Assembly (NCBI GenBank): GCA_035511075.1
Contig: DATKFW010000064.1
Span: 1-64,000, forward strand
Direction: 5' to 3'
Length of the DNA: 64,000 nt
From: DATAUD01 sp035511075
Lineage (GTDB): Bacteria; Verrucomicrobiota; Verrucomicrobiia; Limisphaerales; Palsa-1400
This document shows, piece after piece, positions 42,749-51,739 of the stretch; the first letter of the stretch is position 1, and every line of letters begins with the position of its first letter. Below the pieces are notes generated by a model. The model worked only from the letters and a program-made list of their open reading frames with translations. It searched no databases and was not told the origin of the DNA. The position numbers and the translations under genes were made by a program.

Positions 42749-44137
42749 TCACTGCCAGGTTAACTGGTAGAAGTTCTCCGTCCCGTAGATCGAATTGGTA
42801 ACGGTGTTTAGCCCATTGACGATGGTGGGTTCGGTCGAAACGACACTCCAGGCCGCGCATAAAAGGTTCGTGTTGCACCGCAAGGTGAAGGCAATGGCGG
42901 TTGCCGGCCAGGTCAAAATTACATTTGTTCCAGATTGAACTATTGTCAGCGGCGGCGGGGCCGGCGCAAGCGCAAACACCGTCCCGGCGGAATTGCTCCC
43001 GCCTTCGTACGTTGTTCCGTAGAGCACGCCGCCCGAATAAATCAGGCCGGCATACGGAGTCGCGCCGTCGCTTTGGTTGAATGCGTGCAGGGTCGTGAAC
43101 CCCAATCCGTTTGTGTTGATTTCAAAGACCGTTCCATAACCCGAAGCACCCCCTGCCTGGGTTGTCCCATAGAGAGCATTCCCCACTAAAAGCAGCCCGC
43201 CAAGCGGCCCAGCGCCATCCGTGGCGCCGGAGAAACTATGCAGGTTGGTAAATCCCGTGCCATCGGTATTAATGGCAAATACAGTGCCGTCTCCCGAACT
43301 GCCGCCAAGGTCCGCTGTCCCGTAGAGAGTGTTGCCCGATAATATTAATCCGTCCTGTGGGGCGAATCCGTCGCCGTTTGTGCCGTTGATTAGTGAGGAA
43401 AAAGTATAGATGTTGGAAAACTCCATGCTGTCTGTGTTCACACTGAATATATTGCCGCTGGTGGTGGTCATCCCGTATACAGTGTTGCTCGAAATGACTA
43501 ATCCCGCGACCGGAAGTGCGCCATCGGTGCCGTTAAAGCTATGGAGCACCGTAAAATCGGTGCCGTTGGTGCCAACGGCGAATACCGTGCCAACGTCCCA
43601 AATTCCACCGATTTCCGCCGTTCCATACAGCGTATCACCCGATAGAACCACGCCGCCATGTGGACGAGAACCATCGACCCCCTCTGATTTGTCCGGGCCG
43701 TTGGTAAAACTATAAAGGTTCGTAAAACCGCCATCGGTGTTGAAGGCGAATATGGCGCCGTCGCCTGAAGCGGCGCCATACGGCGCCGTCCCATAGAAAG
43801 TTGTGCCGGCAAGCGTCAACCCCGCATCTGGCAATGCTCCATCGCCGTTTGTAATGGGATCGACTGCCGAGAAATTATATGCAATGGAATAATTATTGCC
43901 ATCCGTGTTGATCTTAAACACCGTGCCCGAACCATTTGCACCGCCGCCAGACGTGGTTCCATAGAGAGTATTGCCCAATAACACCAATCCTCCCTGGGGC
44001 CCGGTTCCGTCGTTGGTTACTTGATTGAAGTTATAGAGGGTCGTGAACGTCTGCGCGGTCACCGGCCCTGTCGCCATCAGGATGAAACCGGCCATCGCCG
44101 CGGAGAGAAGGAACATTTTGTCGACCATCATATTCAT
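42749..44137 (-). CDS. Secreted GTVF-repeat (Gloeobacter/Verrucomicrobia type) protein
   Basis: A 462-residue exported protein with a signal segment near 'MFLLSAAMAGFILMATGPVTAQ'. It contains about eight repeats of roughly 45 residues with the pattern L-Y-G-T-T-x-x-G-G-x-x-G-x-G-T-V-F-x-I-N-T-D-G-x-x-F-T-x-L-H-x-F, presumably a beta-propeller. The tail 'ILTWPATAIAFTLRCNTNLL' resembles a C-terminal surface module. The repeat is the one described as TIGR03803 (Gloeo_Verruco). The start is uncertain: ATG 44137 or 44131. It is monocistronic, convergent with E2. No function is assigned to the family. Confidence 0.85.
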   Translation of the reverse strand: MNMMVDKMFLLSAAMAGFILMATGPVTAQTFTTLYNFNQVTNDGTGPQGGLVLLGNTLYGTTSGGGANGSGTVFKINTDGNNYSIAYNFSAVDPITNGDGALPDAGLTLAGTTFYGTAPYGAASGDGAIFAFNTDGGFTNLYSFTNGPDKSEGVDGSRPHGGVVLSGDTLYGTAEIGGIWDVGTVFAVGTNGTDFTVLHSFNGTDGALPVAGLVISSNTVYGMTTTSGNIFSVNTDSMEFSNIYTFSSLINGTNGDGFAPQDGLILSGNTLYGTADLGGSSGDGTVFAINTDGTGFTNLHSFSGATDGAGPLGGLLLVGNALYGTTQAGGASGYGTVFEINTNGLGFTTLHAFNQSDGATPYAGLIYSGGVLYGTTYEGGSNSAGTVFALAPAPPPLTIVQSGTNVILTWPATAIAFTLRCNTNLLCAAWSVVSTEPTIVNGLNTVTNSIYGTENFYQLTWQ

Positions 44138-44372
44138 TGATCCTCTGCTCACCCACTTTAGACGTGAATGTTCCCCAAGAAATCATCGAAATCCAATGAA
44201 AACATTCCAGATGGCCAATTTTTGGGAAAGTTGTCGGAAGCCCCATTTGTGCGTCAGGCAGGAACAAGGGGCACAGCGGGCAAGTGTCAAAGACAACGAC
44301 GCCTACGAAGGGGCGAGAATCCTGGCTGGAGGCGGGCTGTCCGCGCACAATTTTGTCCCGTAGGCCAAAAGC

Positions 44373-45782
44373 CTATCCTTTTGGCTCGTCGGCGCTTTTG
44401 GGTTCGGGCGCAACGAATTGCAGGCGTGAAAACGCGGCCGGGTCAAATGTGGCCTTTCCAAATACGGGGCTGGTGACCGATATCGCATCCGGCCGCCAGC
44501 TCAGCAGGTCAAATGTTACAAAACCGCCTCGCGCAAAGGTCGCATGAACGCTTCCGGGCGCCGTCTTGGGGGCTTCCGTCGCGACGCCGGCAAAGTCGAT
44601 GGCGCTGACCGTGTTAACTGGAATTTTCGTCAATCCGCCGGCCCCCAGGAGGGAAATCTGCCCGTTGGCAATCGTTTGAATCACCCCGCTGATTTTCGCG
44701 CCCGCTTCCATCGAAATGATGTCGTGGGTGGAATCGGGCGAGACCGCCGGCGCCTCGTCCAATACCCCGTTCCACGCGGCCACGCGCAAGTGGCTCAGCT
44801 TGATGGAGCCGCCGCCGTTCTGGACGAAGCGCAGGCCCGTTCCTTCCGCGTTGAAGCCTGCCGGGGTGATCCATTCCTTGATCATCACCCCGTCCAGGAA
44901 GAGCACGATGCGGTGGTCCGGTTTGCTTATGCGCAGATCGATGTGGACACGGTCCCTGTTGCTCAGGGACGGCACAATGAGGTCGCCCAGCGATCGGCTC
45001 ACGTCGTTCTTGCGGATCGGGGTGAGCGCGATGAAATACGGGCTTTGAATGCGGAGACTATAAAAGGCGCCGAAATCCGGCCCCTGGTCCTTGGCCGCCA
45101 ACAATATGGGCTGGAGCGAATCGGTGTAAAGGGCCACGGCGAGGTTGAAACTACCCTTCCAGGCGAGGTCAAATTGAATGATCGAACGATCTGGCAGATT
45201 AAAATCGCGCGCGATGGAGGCCGGTTTGTTGGCGTAGAAGGCGCCGTGCCGATAAAGCCATTGGCCCGAATCGTTGGCGAAGGCCTTGACGGCGTTGCCC
45301 TGGGTCCAGCCGTCCATCCCGGTCAGCCCGTCGAACATCGCAGGTTGACGCGGCAAGAAAGCGACGGTCTGGACGGGGTCTTGCGGGATGGTTCGCGAAA
45401 TGGTTAATCGGCCCGCGTACCAGGTCTGCATTGTCAGCGTGTCCTTGTCGCATGAGACCAGATTTCCTTCCATCGTGTCGCCGTTGCCAAAGTAAACGCG
45501 GCAGGAGGAATTGGATTGGGCGACGGTGGGCTTCGGGGAAGGAAATTGAATCTGGGCCACGCTGTCGGCCTTGAATTCGATCGGTTCGGAGGCGTCGGGA
45601 TGCTGCCAGCGAATGGCGTTGCGGGGCTCGATGGCCAGTAATTTTCCGTAAAGCATGTCGCCATCGCGAAAAAACAGGGAGTCGGCGGGCGTGTTGGTGG
45701 ACACCGGTTGCTGGGCGGGGGCAGGGGAGGCGGCCGCGACGGCGATCAGCCCGGCCACGATGATAAAACGCAGTTTATTCAT
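44373..45782 (-). CDS. Secreted small-barrel/jelly-roll protein, paralogue 2 of the DUF4175-like operon
   Basis: A 469-residue protein with a signal peptide (MNKLRFIIVAGLIAVAAASPAPAQ). Internally it appears to have four short repeats of type F-x-x-G-D-x-L-x-G-x-L. Two are N-terminal (SLFFRDGDMLYGKLLAIEPR and CRVYFGNGDTMEGNLVS) and two C-terminal (SMEAGAKISGVIQTI and HATFARGGFVTFDLL). They bracket a concanavalin-like central domain with 'RVHIDLRISKPDHRIVLFLDGVMI'. It is paralogous to the gene at 45775-47217, whose stop it overlaps by 8 nt. It is the last gene of the four-gene unit. The role is unknown. Confidence 0.75.
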   Translation of the reverse strand: MNKLRFIIVAGLIAVAAASPAPAQQPVSTNTPADSLFFRDGDMLYGKLLAIEPRNAIRWQHPDASEPIEFKADSVAQIQFPSPKPTVAQSNSSCRVYFGNGDTMEGNLVSCDKDTLTMQTWYAGRLTISRTIPQDPVQTVAFLPRQPAMFDGLTGMDGWTQGNAVKAFANDSGQWLYRHGAFYANKPASIARDFNLPDRSIIQFDLAWKGSFNLAVALYTDSLQPILLAAKDQGPDFGAFYSLRIQSPYFIALTPIRKNDVSRSLGDLIVPSLSNRDRVHIDLRISKPDHRIVLFLDGVMIKEWITPAGFNAEGTGLRFVQNGGGSIKLSHLRVAAWNGVLDEAPAVSPDSTHDIISMEAGAKISGVIQTIANGQISLLGAGGLTKIPVNTVSAIDFAGVATEAPKTAPGSVHATFARGGFVTFDLLSWRPDAISVTSPVFGKATFDPAAFSRLQFVAPEPKSADEPKG

Positions 45783-47217
45783 CCAAATCGTCGAAGTCCT
45801 TGATTGCAACGGTGGCGCCATCGTCCTTGGGCCGATTGAGGTTGAATTCCATTTCGCGAATCGCGCCCGTCTGAAAAGCCAGCAAACCGAAGATGGTGCT
45901 CTTGCCCGAAATGATCTTGTCGCCCCACTTTTCCAATTGAAAGGAAAGGCTGCCGCCGCCAGGGAAATGCGCGCGCACTTCCCACGGGCCGGACGATTCC
46001 GCCAACGAGTTGGTGGTGGCGAAATTGATCTGTGTGACCCGCTGCAATGGGATTTTCAGCGCCGTGCCGCCGAACTCCAGCGTCACCTTGCCGTCGTCAA
46101 TGGCCGTAATTTTTCCCGCGGCACGGTCGTGATTGACAAAATGAATGGAGTCGGCGTTGGTGGTGGACAGCGTGGTGTCCGGGTCGTAGCTGCCTTCCCA
46201 CTGGCTGATCCTGAGATTTCCCAGTTTGACGGTGCCTCCGGTAAATCCCGCCTGCTGGAAGAGGATTCCTGAACCGCCGGAGTGAAAACCGCCGTCCTCC
46301 TTCCACGTCTTGGCCAGGGCATCATTGATAAACAGTGAGAGCGTCCCTTCGTCCTGGTTGCACTGGATGGTCACGTGGATTCTGTTTTTCCCGCCGGTGT
46401 CCGGCAGCGTCGCCGAGGCGAAGTTGCGCTGAGCGCCCATGATGCCTGAGTGGCGAAGAAGGACCTGGTTGGGCATGAATTGCAAAACGCACGAGCCATT
46501 GTTGTTCTCCATCCTCTCAAGGGCGTCGGTGTAAAGTTGCACCTCCAATTCCAACGGGCCGCTCCAGCCCAGGTCAAACTCGATTGTGGAAGAATTCGTC
46601 AGCGACAAGTCCCGCCCCAGCGTGCCCGTACCCTGGCTGGTGAACCAGCCGTCATGATACGCCCAGCTTTGTGGCATGTTGGCAATCCCGAAAACCCACC
46701 CGCTGGCGTCGTAAGGTCCTTCATAAAGAATGGCGTAATTCTTCGACAGAAACGTAATCGCCCGGATTGCCGCGCGCGGTATCGACATTGTGCCGCCGAA
46801 CCACGTGCTCAATCCAAGCCGGTCGGAATTCAGCGACGTGATCGACCCGTAGAGATCGTCTCCGTTGGCAAACTGCAAGCGGCAGGTCGGGGCCAGATTC
46901 ACCGTATCGGCGCGCGCAAAGCGGATGAAATCAATGTGGCCTGGCTGAAAATAGATCGGATTTTTGGCGTCGGGATTTTCCCAGGCAACACCGCGCTCGA
47001 CGTCCATCTGTTGAAGTTGGCCGTGCAGCATCGAACCATCGACAAATTCAAGGACGTCCCCTTGCGGTTGTTTGGCCGCGGGCTGCCGGGGAACCGGCGC
47101 GACAACGAGGCCGTTTCCCTGCAGCACGATCGGCCCGTCAAATTGCAATCCGCCCGCCTCCGCCCAGAACGGAAGCGCGCACACGAACATTCCGGCCAGG
47201 AGAGCCTTACCTTTCAT
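45775..47217 (-). CDS. Secreted small-barrel/jelly-roll protein, paralogue 1 of the DUF4175-like operon
   Basis: A 480-residue exported protein (signal MKGKALLAGMFVCALPFWAEAG). It has the same architecture as paralogue 2. Barrel repeats 'LEFVDGSMLHGQLQQMDVE' and 'CRLQFANGDDLYGSITSL' lead to a jelly-roll with 'IHVTIQCNQDEGTLSLFINDALAKTW'. C-terminal 'HFVNHDRAAGKITAIDDGKVT' and 'VRAHFPGGGSLSFQLEKW' repeats follow, with a final acidic FDDLDE. W-x-x-P-D-A-x-x-P-I-x-F occurs in both proteins. It overlaps the genes on both sides. I recognise no named family. Confidence 0.75.
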   Translation of the reverse strand: MKGKALLAGMFVCALPFWAEAGGLQFDGPIVLQGNGLVVAPVPRQPAAKQPQGDVLEFVDGSMLHGQLQQMDVERGVAWENPDAKNPIYFQPGHIDFIRFARADTVNLAPTCRLQFANGDDLYGSITSLNSDRLGLSTWFGGTMSIPRAAIRAITFLSKNYAILYEGPYDASGWVFGIANMPQSWAYHDGWFTSQGTGTLGRDLSLTNSSTIEFDLGWSGPLELEVQLYTDALERMENNNGSCVLQFMPNQVLLRHSGIMGAQRNFASATLPDTGGKNRIHVTIQCNQDEGTLSLFINDALAKTWKEDGGFHSGGSGILFQQAGFTGGTVKLGNLRISQWEGSYDPDTTLSTTNADSIHFVNHDRAAGKITAIDDGKVTLEFGGTALKIPLQRVTQINFATTNSLAESSGPWEVRAHFPGGGSLSFQLEKWGDKIISGKSTIFGLLAFQTGAIREMEFNLNRPKDDGATVAIKDFDDLDE

Positions 47218-48217
47218 AAACGGGCAGGTAGCGGTAGTTCAGCGCCAGCGACAACAAGGAGCCGGCGGTGGCGAAGGTCGGGCCGAATTGGCCGTCCCAA
47301 TTTCCGTCCGCCGTTTGTGTCCCGCGCAGGGACTGGATGTTTTGGCGGTTCCAAATTTCCCACGCTTCCGGCGAGCCGTGAAAAAACGCCTGCGACGCAT
47401 AATAAAGAAAATACTGCGGATATTGAGAGTCCGGCGGCGCATTTTTAAGGAAATCGAATGCTGCCTTGAACGCCGCTGTGTTCTTTTCCTTGGCCAAAGC
47501 CATCACCACGCATCCAATGGCGGTGCGAGTCGCGTTTGGCGCAATGGGCGAAATATAGCCGATGCCGCCGTCGCCCGTCTGGCAGGAGAGGAAAAAGTTG
47601 ACGCCGTTCTGGATGGCGTGCTCGGGAACGGGAATGCCGGCGTTTCGCGCCGCCAGCAAGGCCACCATTTGCGCGCCACTGACGGTGGTGTCCGCGTCCG
47701 TGGCTTCCGGCGAATAGCGCCACGCGTGCCGGCCATTTTGTTCCTGCGAGCTGACGATCAGCCGCACCGCCTTTTGCAGGGCGGTCCCCAGCCGCGGATC
47801 GTCCACCGCCCCGTAGGATTCCGCCAGCGCCAGTGTGGAAAAGCCGTGGTTATACATCGATGGCCCGATGTACCCGGTTGCGGGGTCCATCTGTTTCAAA
47901 ATATAATCCAGCCCGCGATGGACCGTCTTGGCGTACGGGCCAAAATTCGGATCGTCCCCGTGGGCCAGGATGCTCACGACGGCAAGCGCGGTGATCGCCG
48001 GTTCGGTGCCGCGCGGTTCATCGGGCCAATCTCCCGCCTCGGTCTGTGTGCGCTGCAAAAACTGCATCCCATTAAGATACATTTTATCGACCTCCCCGGC
48101 CACCACGCCGGCCGAACCCGTGTAGAGTTGCTGCGCCCTGGCCGGTACGGCCAGAAGCGCCAAAGCGACAGTCAATAAGAATAAAAACCCCCTGTCAGCG
48201 CGGTTGATCGATGCCAT
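47207..48217 (-). CDS. Secreted prenyltransferase/squalene-cyclase-like alpha/alpha-toroid protein
   Basis: A 336-residue protein with a signal peptide (GFLFLLTVALALLAVPARAQ). Six or so helical pairs contain Q-x-x-x-G-x-W/I motifs: 'FLQRTQTEAGDWPDE', 'QEQNGRHAWRYSP', 'SCQTGDGGIGYISP' and 'GTQTADGNWDGQFG'. These place it in the terpene-cyclase/prenyltransferase fold. The D-x-D-D-T catalytic acid motif reads D-A-D-T-T and the protein is exported, so cyclase activity is doubtful; a binding or structural role is likelier. Related genes recur in PVC genomes beside DUF4175, DUF4159 and VWA genes (family knowledge). It overlaps both neighbours. Confidence 0.75.
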   Translation of the reverse strand: MASINRADRGFLFLLTVALALLAVPARAQQLYTGSAGVVAGEVDKMYLNGMQFLQRTQTEAGDWPDEPRGTEPAITALAVVSILAHGDDPNFGPYAKTVHRGLDYILKQMDPATGYIGPSMYNHGFSTLALAESYGAVDDPRLGTALQKAVRLIVSSQEQNGRHAWRYSPEATDADTTVSGAQMVALLAARNAGIPVPEHAIQNGVNFFLSCQTGDGGIGYISPIAPNATRTAIGCVVMALAKEKNTAAFKAAFDFLKNAPPDSQYPQYFLYYASQAFFHGSPEAWEIWNRQNIQSLRGTQTADGNWDGQFGPTFATAGSLLSLALNYRYLPVYER

Positions 48218-51200
48218 GATAGTAATTCTCCAACGCGTCCCGGAACTCCGCCGGCGGCTCTTCCATGACCCCTCCCGCCTTGTGAACGTCGCGCGCCCCC
48301 GCGCCTCTTCCAGCGGCATTGCCTCCCGCCCGGTTGCCGGCGCGGTCGGTCGCGCCGCCCGCCTGGTTCATGCCGGTGGCGGGCTTGGCTGACATCGCCC
48401 GGGCATTGGCTGAATTGCGCATCATCTGCAAGAGATACTGCATCTCCTCGTCGGATTGATTGTCGCCTGGGGACTGCGATTGCTGTGAATTGGGGCGCTG
48501 GGCCTGTTCGTTGATGAGATTGACCAGGTCGGAAAGCGATTGGATCGTTGTCATCTCCGCGTCGTCAGCCGGCTTGCCGGTTTGCGGCTGGCGCAAAATG
48601 GTCGCGGCCTGGTTCATGGCATCGGACGCCTGGGAGAAGGCCGGGTCGAGTTGCTTGAGTGCCGTCCTCTTGTGAATGCCGTCCAGGTCGCCTGCGAGTT
48701 TGTTTTGGTTGTCGGAAAGCGCGGCGGCGCGTCCGGGGTAGAGGTCCGTCTTGGCCTTGTCCTGGTCCAGAAGGGAAGTCTGATCGCGCAGATTCATTTC
48801 ACTTTCGCGCAAGCGCAACAACGCGATCAATTGTTCGGTCAGATCGTCACTGTTCTTGCTGGCGCCGGAACCGGACCCCTGTCCCTTGTCTTTGGATTTG
48901 GGCTCGAGCATATCGCTCCACTTCTGGAAACGGTCCGACCATTGCCCCAAATCCTCCGAAGCCTGGATGCCAATATTATTGCCAATCAGGCCGCCCAACC
49001 GGTCCAATTCGGCGGTTGCGCGCGACGTCTTCATTTCCTGGCTCACCTGGCCGTAGTCGGGCTTTTGGGTGCGCTCGAAGAACCGGCTGATCTCGCCCTG
49101 CAACGTTTCGGTTTCCTTTTGCTCCGCGGCCTGACTGCGGCCCAGGTCGTCCTCGACAATTTTGAATTTCTCCGGCAATTCGCGGGGCAGCAATCCGATG
49201 GTGTCGGGCGCGGAGCTGACCAGCAACCCGCCGATGTCCTTTTCCTGGGCGCCGACTTTGTGCAGGCGTTGCGAGAGAGTGAGGGCCTGGAGATCGTCCA
49301 TGTGTTGGTTGGCCTTGCTCTCCATTTTTTCAAGTTCCTTGAGGATGTCCTCGGCCTTCTCCATCGCGTCGGCCATTTCCTTGGATTGCGGTTGGGAGGC
49401 TTGACGAGCCGCTTGCATTGATTTGGCCGCCTCCTGCATCTTGTCCCCGGACAACTGCCGCCACTGCTGCATGGATTGGCTCCATTGCCGGATGGTTTCC
49501 TCGTTGAAAAGGGGATTTTTCATCGCCTCGCGCACGGCGCGTTCGCCCTGCTTGGACAACTCGTCCAGATGCGCCGCGTTCTCCAATTGATCCTCCTTGG
49601 TTTGGCCGAGCCGCTCCGATTTTTGCTCTTTCGGCATCTTATCCGAGTCTTTGACTTCGCCCAGGCCGGCGACAATGTTTTCCTGGAGCCGGGTGACTTC
49701 CTCGACCTGCGCCATGACCGCTTCAAGTTGTTCGCGCACCAATTCCGCATGCTCCTCCGGGCTGAGCACGTGGATGCGATAGATGGGCGTCCGCGAACGT
49801 TCCCGGTCGGGATAATAATCACGCGCATACGCCTGCAACTCCACCGTCGAATCGGCGGGAATCTGAAAGAGAGCCGGACTCCACAGAAAAGTCTTCTCCG
49901 CGGTCGTGACGTGGGGCGAAGGAGTTTGCGTCCTGATCTCCGTGGTGGCGATGTCCGTCCTGGGAGAATCCGCCGTGGTTTCCCACGTCAGCCCGAAATC
50001 GCGCACCCCAAAATCGTCCCGCGCCTGCGTCTGAATATGCAGGACATCGGATGCCAGGATCGCCACTTCGCGTGGCAATTCGAGTATTTCGGGCGTCGGG
50101 GCCGCATCGGGTTGTGTGCGGATGGACAGACGTAGTGGAGCGGCATTGCTCAGCCCGAGGTTGTCGCGCCAATTGAAATCAACTTCTTCGGCGCCGGTAG
50201 GCTCCGTCGTATCGGTGCTGAAATTCCCGCCCGCGATTTTCAAAGGCGCCGGTTCATTTTCCCCGGTTTGCATCACCGCCGTCGTAAGGTCCCGGCTGAC
50301 CTTTCCACGGAAGGCGACGCGGCTGCCTTCGACCGTGAGCAGCGCGCCATTTTGCAGAACATTGGTTTGATCCGGATACTTCAGATAATCCGGCAATTTA
50401 ACTTCCGCCGCCAATTGTTCCAACGACGGCCGATAGACCGGCGACACGTTGATCTCCGCGCTGGCGTCGCCGACTTGGATGCGCAACACGCCGTTCTCGA
50501 CCTGGCCCGGGACATGAACATGGATCACGCCGTCTTGCGCCTCGCCTTCAACGCGGGGCTGCCCCGCCCAGTGGGCAAAAACGCGGCTCGGCTTCCAAAA
50601 CGAGCGGTAATGGACCGCGCCGGAAACATCGAAACTCTCGCCGTGGGCGACAATCATCTGGGACGGCAGCCCTTCCAAATCAACCAGAGTATAACGGGGA
50701 ATCCCCGCCATCGGCGCGGCCCATCGCAAAAACGCGTTCCAACCCGGACGCGGCATCACAGCGAACACCAGGGCCAGGCAAATCGTCAGCGCCGCCGTCG
50801 AAAAAGCGGCCTTTTGCGCGCGCGCCGGGGTCACGCTCTGGCGAAAGTCATAATTCCGGGCCTCCTCCGCCACCTGGTGAATGGCGGCGTGATAGAGCGC
50901 GGGCGAAAAATTGGAGGAGTGGCGTTCCTCGTTCGCCAGTTCCACGATTCCGAGCAGCCGATCGCCCAGGCGTCGGTATTTTTTTTGCACGAGGATTGCC
51001 AGCGCCTTGAGGTCGCGCCGCCGCCACAACCATCGTCGCGCCCACATCAGGCAGGCCAGGGCTGCCACGGCCAATCCGCACAGCAGGAGTGTTAAGCGCA
51101 GCCACTTCGGAGTCGCCCACAAACGGTCCGAGAAGAACAACGCCAGCAGCGAAAGCATGAGACCGCCGGCCGCCGCGCAAACGGCGACAGTCGTCTCCAC

Positions 51201-51287
51201 CCGCCAAAGCCGGCGTTCAACAACTGCGAACTGCTGGCGCAACGCCTCGGGCAGTTTCACCGATAATCTGTCATCCAGGTCAGCCAC
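48195..51287 (-). CDS. DUF4175-like large membrane and coiled-coil protein
   Basis: A 1030-residue protein. Two N-terminal membrane helices (about 34-54 and 64-82) precede a third near 165 (LTICLALVFAVM). Ig-like beta domains run through about 210-520 (PEILELPREVAILASDVLHIQTQA). Then comes a very long Gln/Glu/Lys coiled-coil region (about 525-830) with heptads such as 'ELVREQLEAVMAQVEEVTRLQENI'. The C-terminus is Gln/Asn/Gly-rich and low-complexity (RAGNRAGGNAAGRGAGARD). It resembles PVC DUF4175 proteins. It is first in a four-gene overlapping unit. MoxR and VWA genes, usual companions, are not upstream. Confidence 0.8.
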   Translation of the reverse strand: MADLDDRLSVKLPEALRQQFAVVERRLWRVETTVAVCAAAGGLMLSLLALFFSDRLWATPKWLRLTLLLCGLAVAALACLMWARRWLWRRRDLKALAILVQKKYRRLGDRLLGIVELANEERHSSNFSPALYHAAIHQVAEEARNYDFRQSVTPARAQKAAFSTAALTICLALVFAVMPRPGWNAFLRWAAPMAGIPRYTLVDLEGLPSQMIVAHGESFDVSGAVHYRSFWKPSRVFAHWAGQPRVEGEAQDGVIHVHVPGQVENGVLRIQVGDASAEINVSPVYRPSLEQLAAEVKLPDYLKYPDQTNVLQNGALLTVEGSRVAFRGKVSRDLTTAVMQTGENEPAPLKIAGGNFSTDTTEPTGAEEVDFNWRDNLGLSNAAPLRLSIRTQPDAAPTPEILELPREVAILASDVLHIQTQARDDFGVRDFGLTWETTADSPRTDIATTEIRTQTPSPHVTTAEKTFLWSPALFQIPADSTVELQAYARDYYPDRERSRTPIYRIHVLSPEEHAELVREQLEAVMAQVEEVTRLQENIVAGLGEVKDSDKMPKEQKSERLGQTKEDQLENAAHLDELSKQGERAVREAMKNPLFNEETIRQWSQSMQQWRQLSGDKMQEAAKSMQAARQASQPQSKEMADAMEKAEDILKELEKMESKANQHMDDLQALTLSQRLHKVGAQEKDIGGLLVSSAPDTIGLLPRELPEKFKIVEDDLGRSQAAEQKETETLQGEISRFFERTQKPDYGQVSQEMKTSRATAELDRLGGLIGNNIGIQASEDLGQWSDRFQKWSDMLEPKSKDKGQGSGSGASKNSDDLTEQLIALLRLRESEMNLRDQTSLLDQDKAKTDLYPGRAAALSDNQNKLAGDLDGIHKRTALKQLDPAFSQASDAMNQAATILRQPQTGKPADDAEMTTIQSLSDLVNLINEQAQRPNSQQSQSPGDNQSDEEMQYLLQMMRNSANARAMSAKPATGMNQAGGATDRAGNRAGGNAAGRGAGARDVHKAGGVMEEPPAEFRDALENYYHGIDQPR

Positions 51288-51739
51288 GTATAATACAACC
51301 TCCCTATCATGCGCCGGGATGCCTCAATCGTCCAAAGAAAAAGCGGGGGAGCCAGGCGCACATACTTGGATGAATTCTTCGTTATCTTCGTTTCCTTATG
51401 TTTTCTCTGAATGAGCTTCACACCAAGCAAACAAAGGAAACGAAGAGGTTTGTCGTGCGCCCAGCAGCCAAATGTAAGAAAACGCGGTTGCAAAGGCGCC
51501 GGGAGACCGCCGGCAAAACGCAGGCCACTCACCCTCGAGCGTCTGTTTCGCAGTTCAAACGGCTGTTGGAGGCGTCGCAAAATTAGCACTTTTTCAGTCG
51601 CGCATCGCCTTATACATGCTTCTTGCCCACCTCGATGCGAAAATGCCTTTAGTCCCATTTGGCTTGCCGTTTCTAATTCAAGAGGTATTTTGCACGAGTA
51701 TGGCTTCTGAATCCCCCTGAAGGCGGTCTCCATGATTAC
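51288..51739. other. Intergenic region with dispersed palindromic repeat
   Basis: This 452-nt gap lies between the DUF4175-like start and the DUF2007-type gene. Its main content is a palindromic element at about 51381-51459. The remainder (51460-51739) has no credible reading frame or RNA gene that I can see; a 226-codon minus frame across it has abnormal composition. The promoter of the four-gene operon must lie near 51290-51380. Confidence 0.5.
51381..51459. repeat. Dispersed palindromic repeat, copy 1
   Basis: A 13-bp inverted repeat (TCTTCGTTTCCTT with AAGGAAACGAAGA) encloses about 40 nt. The right half continues into a 35-nt unit at 51425-51459, repeated with one change at 52627-52661. 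The pair flanks the gene at 51740-52558. Confidence 0.75.
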
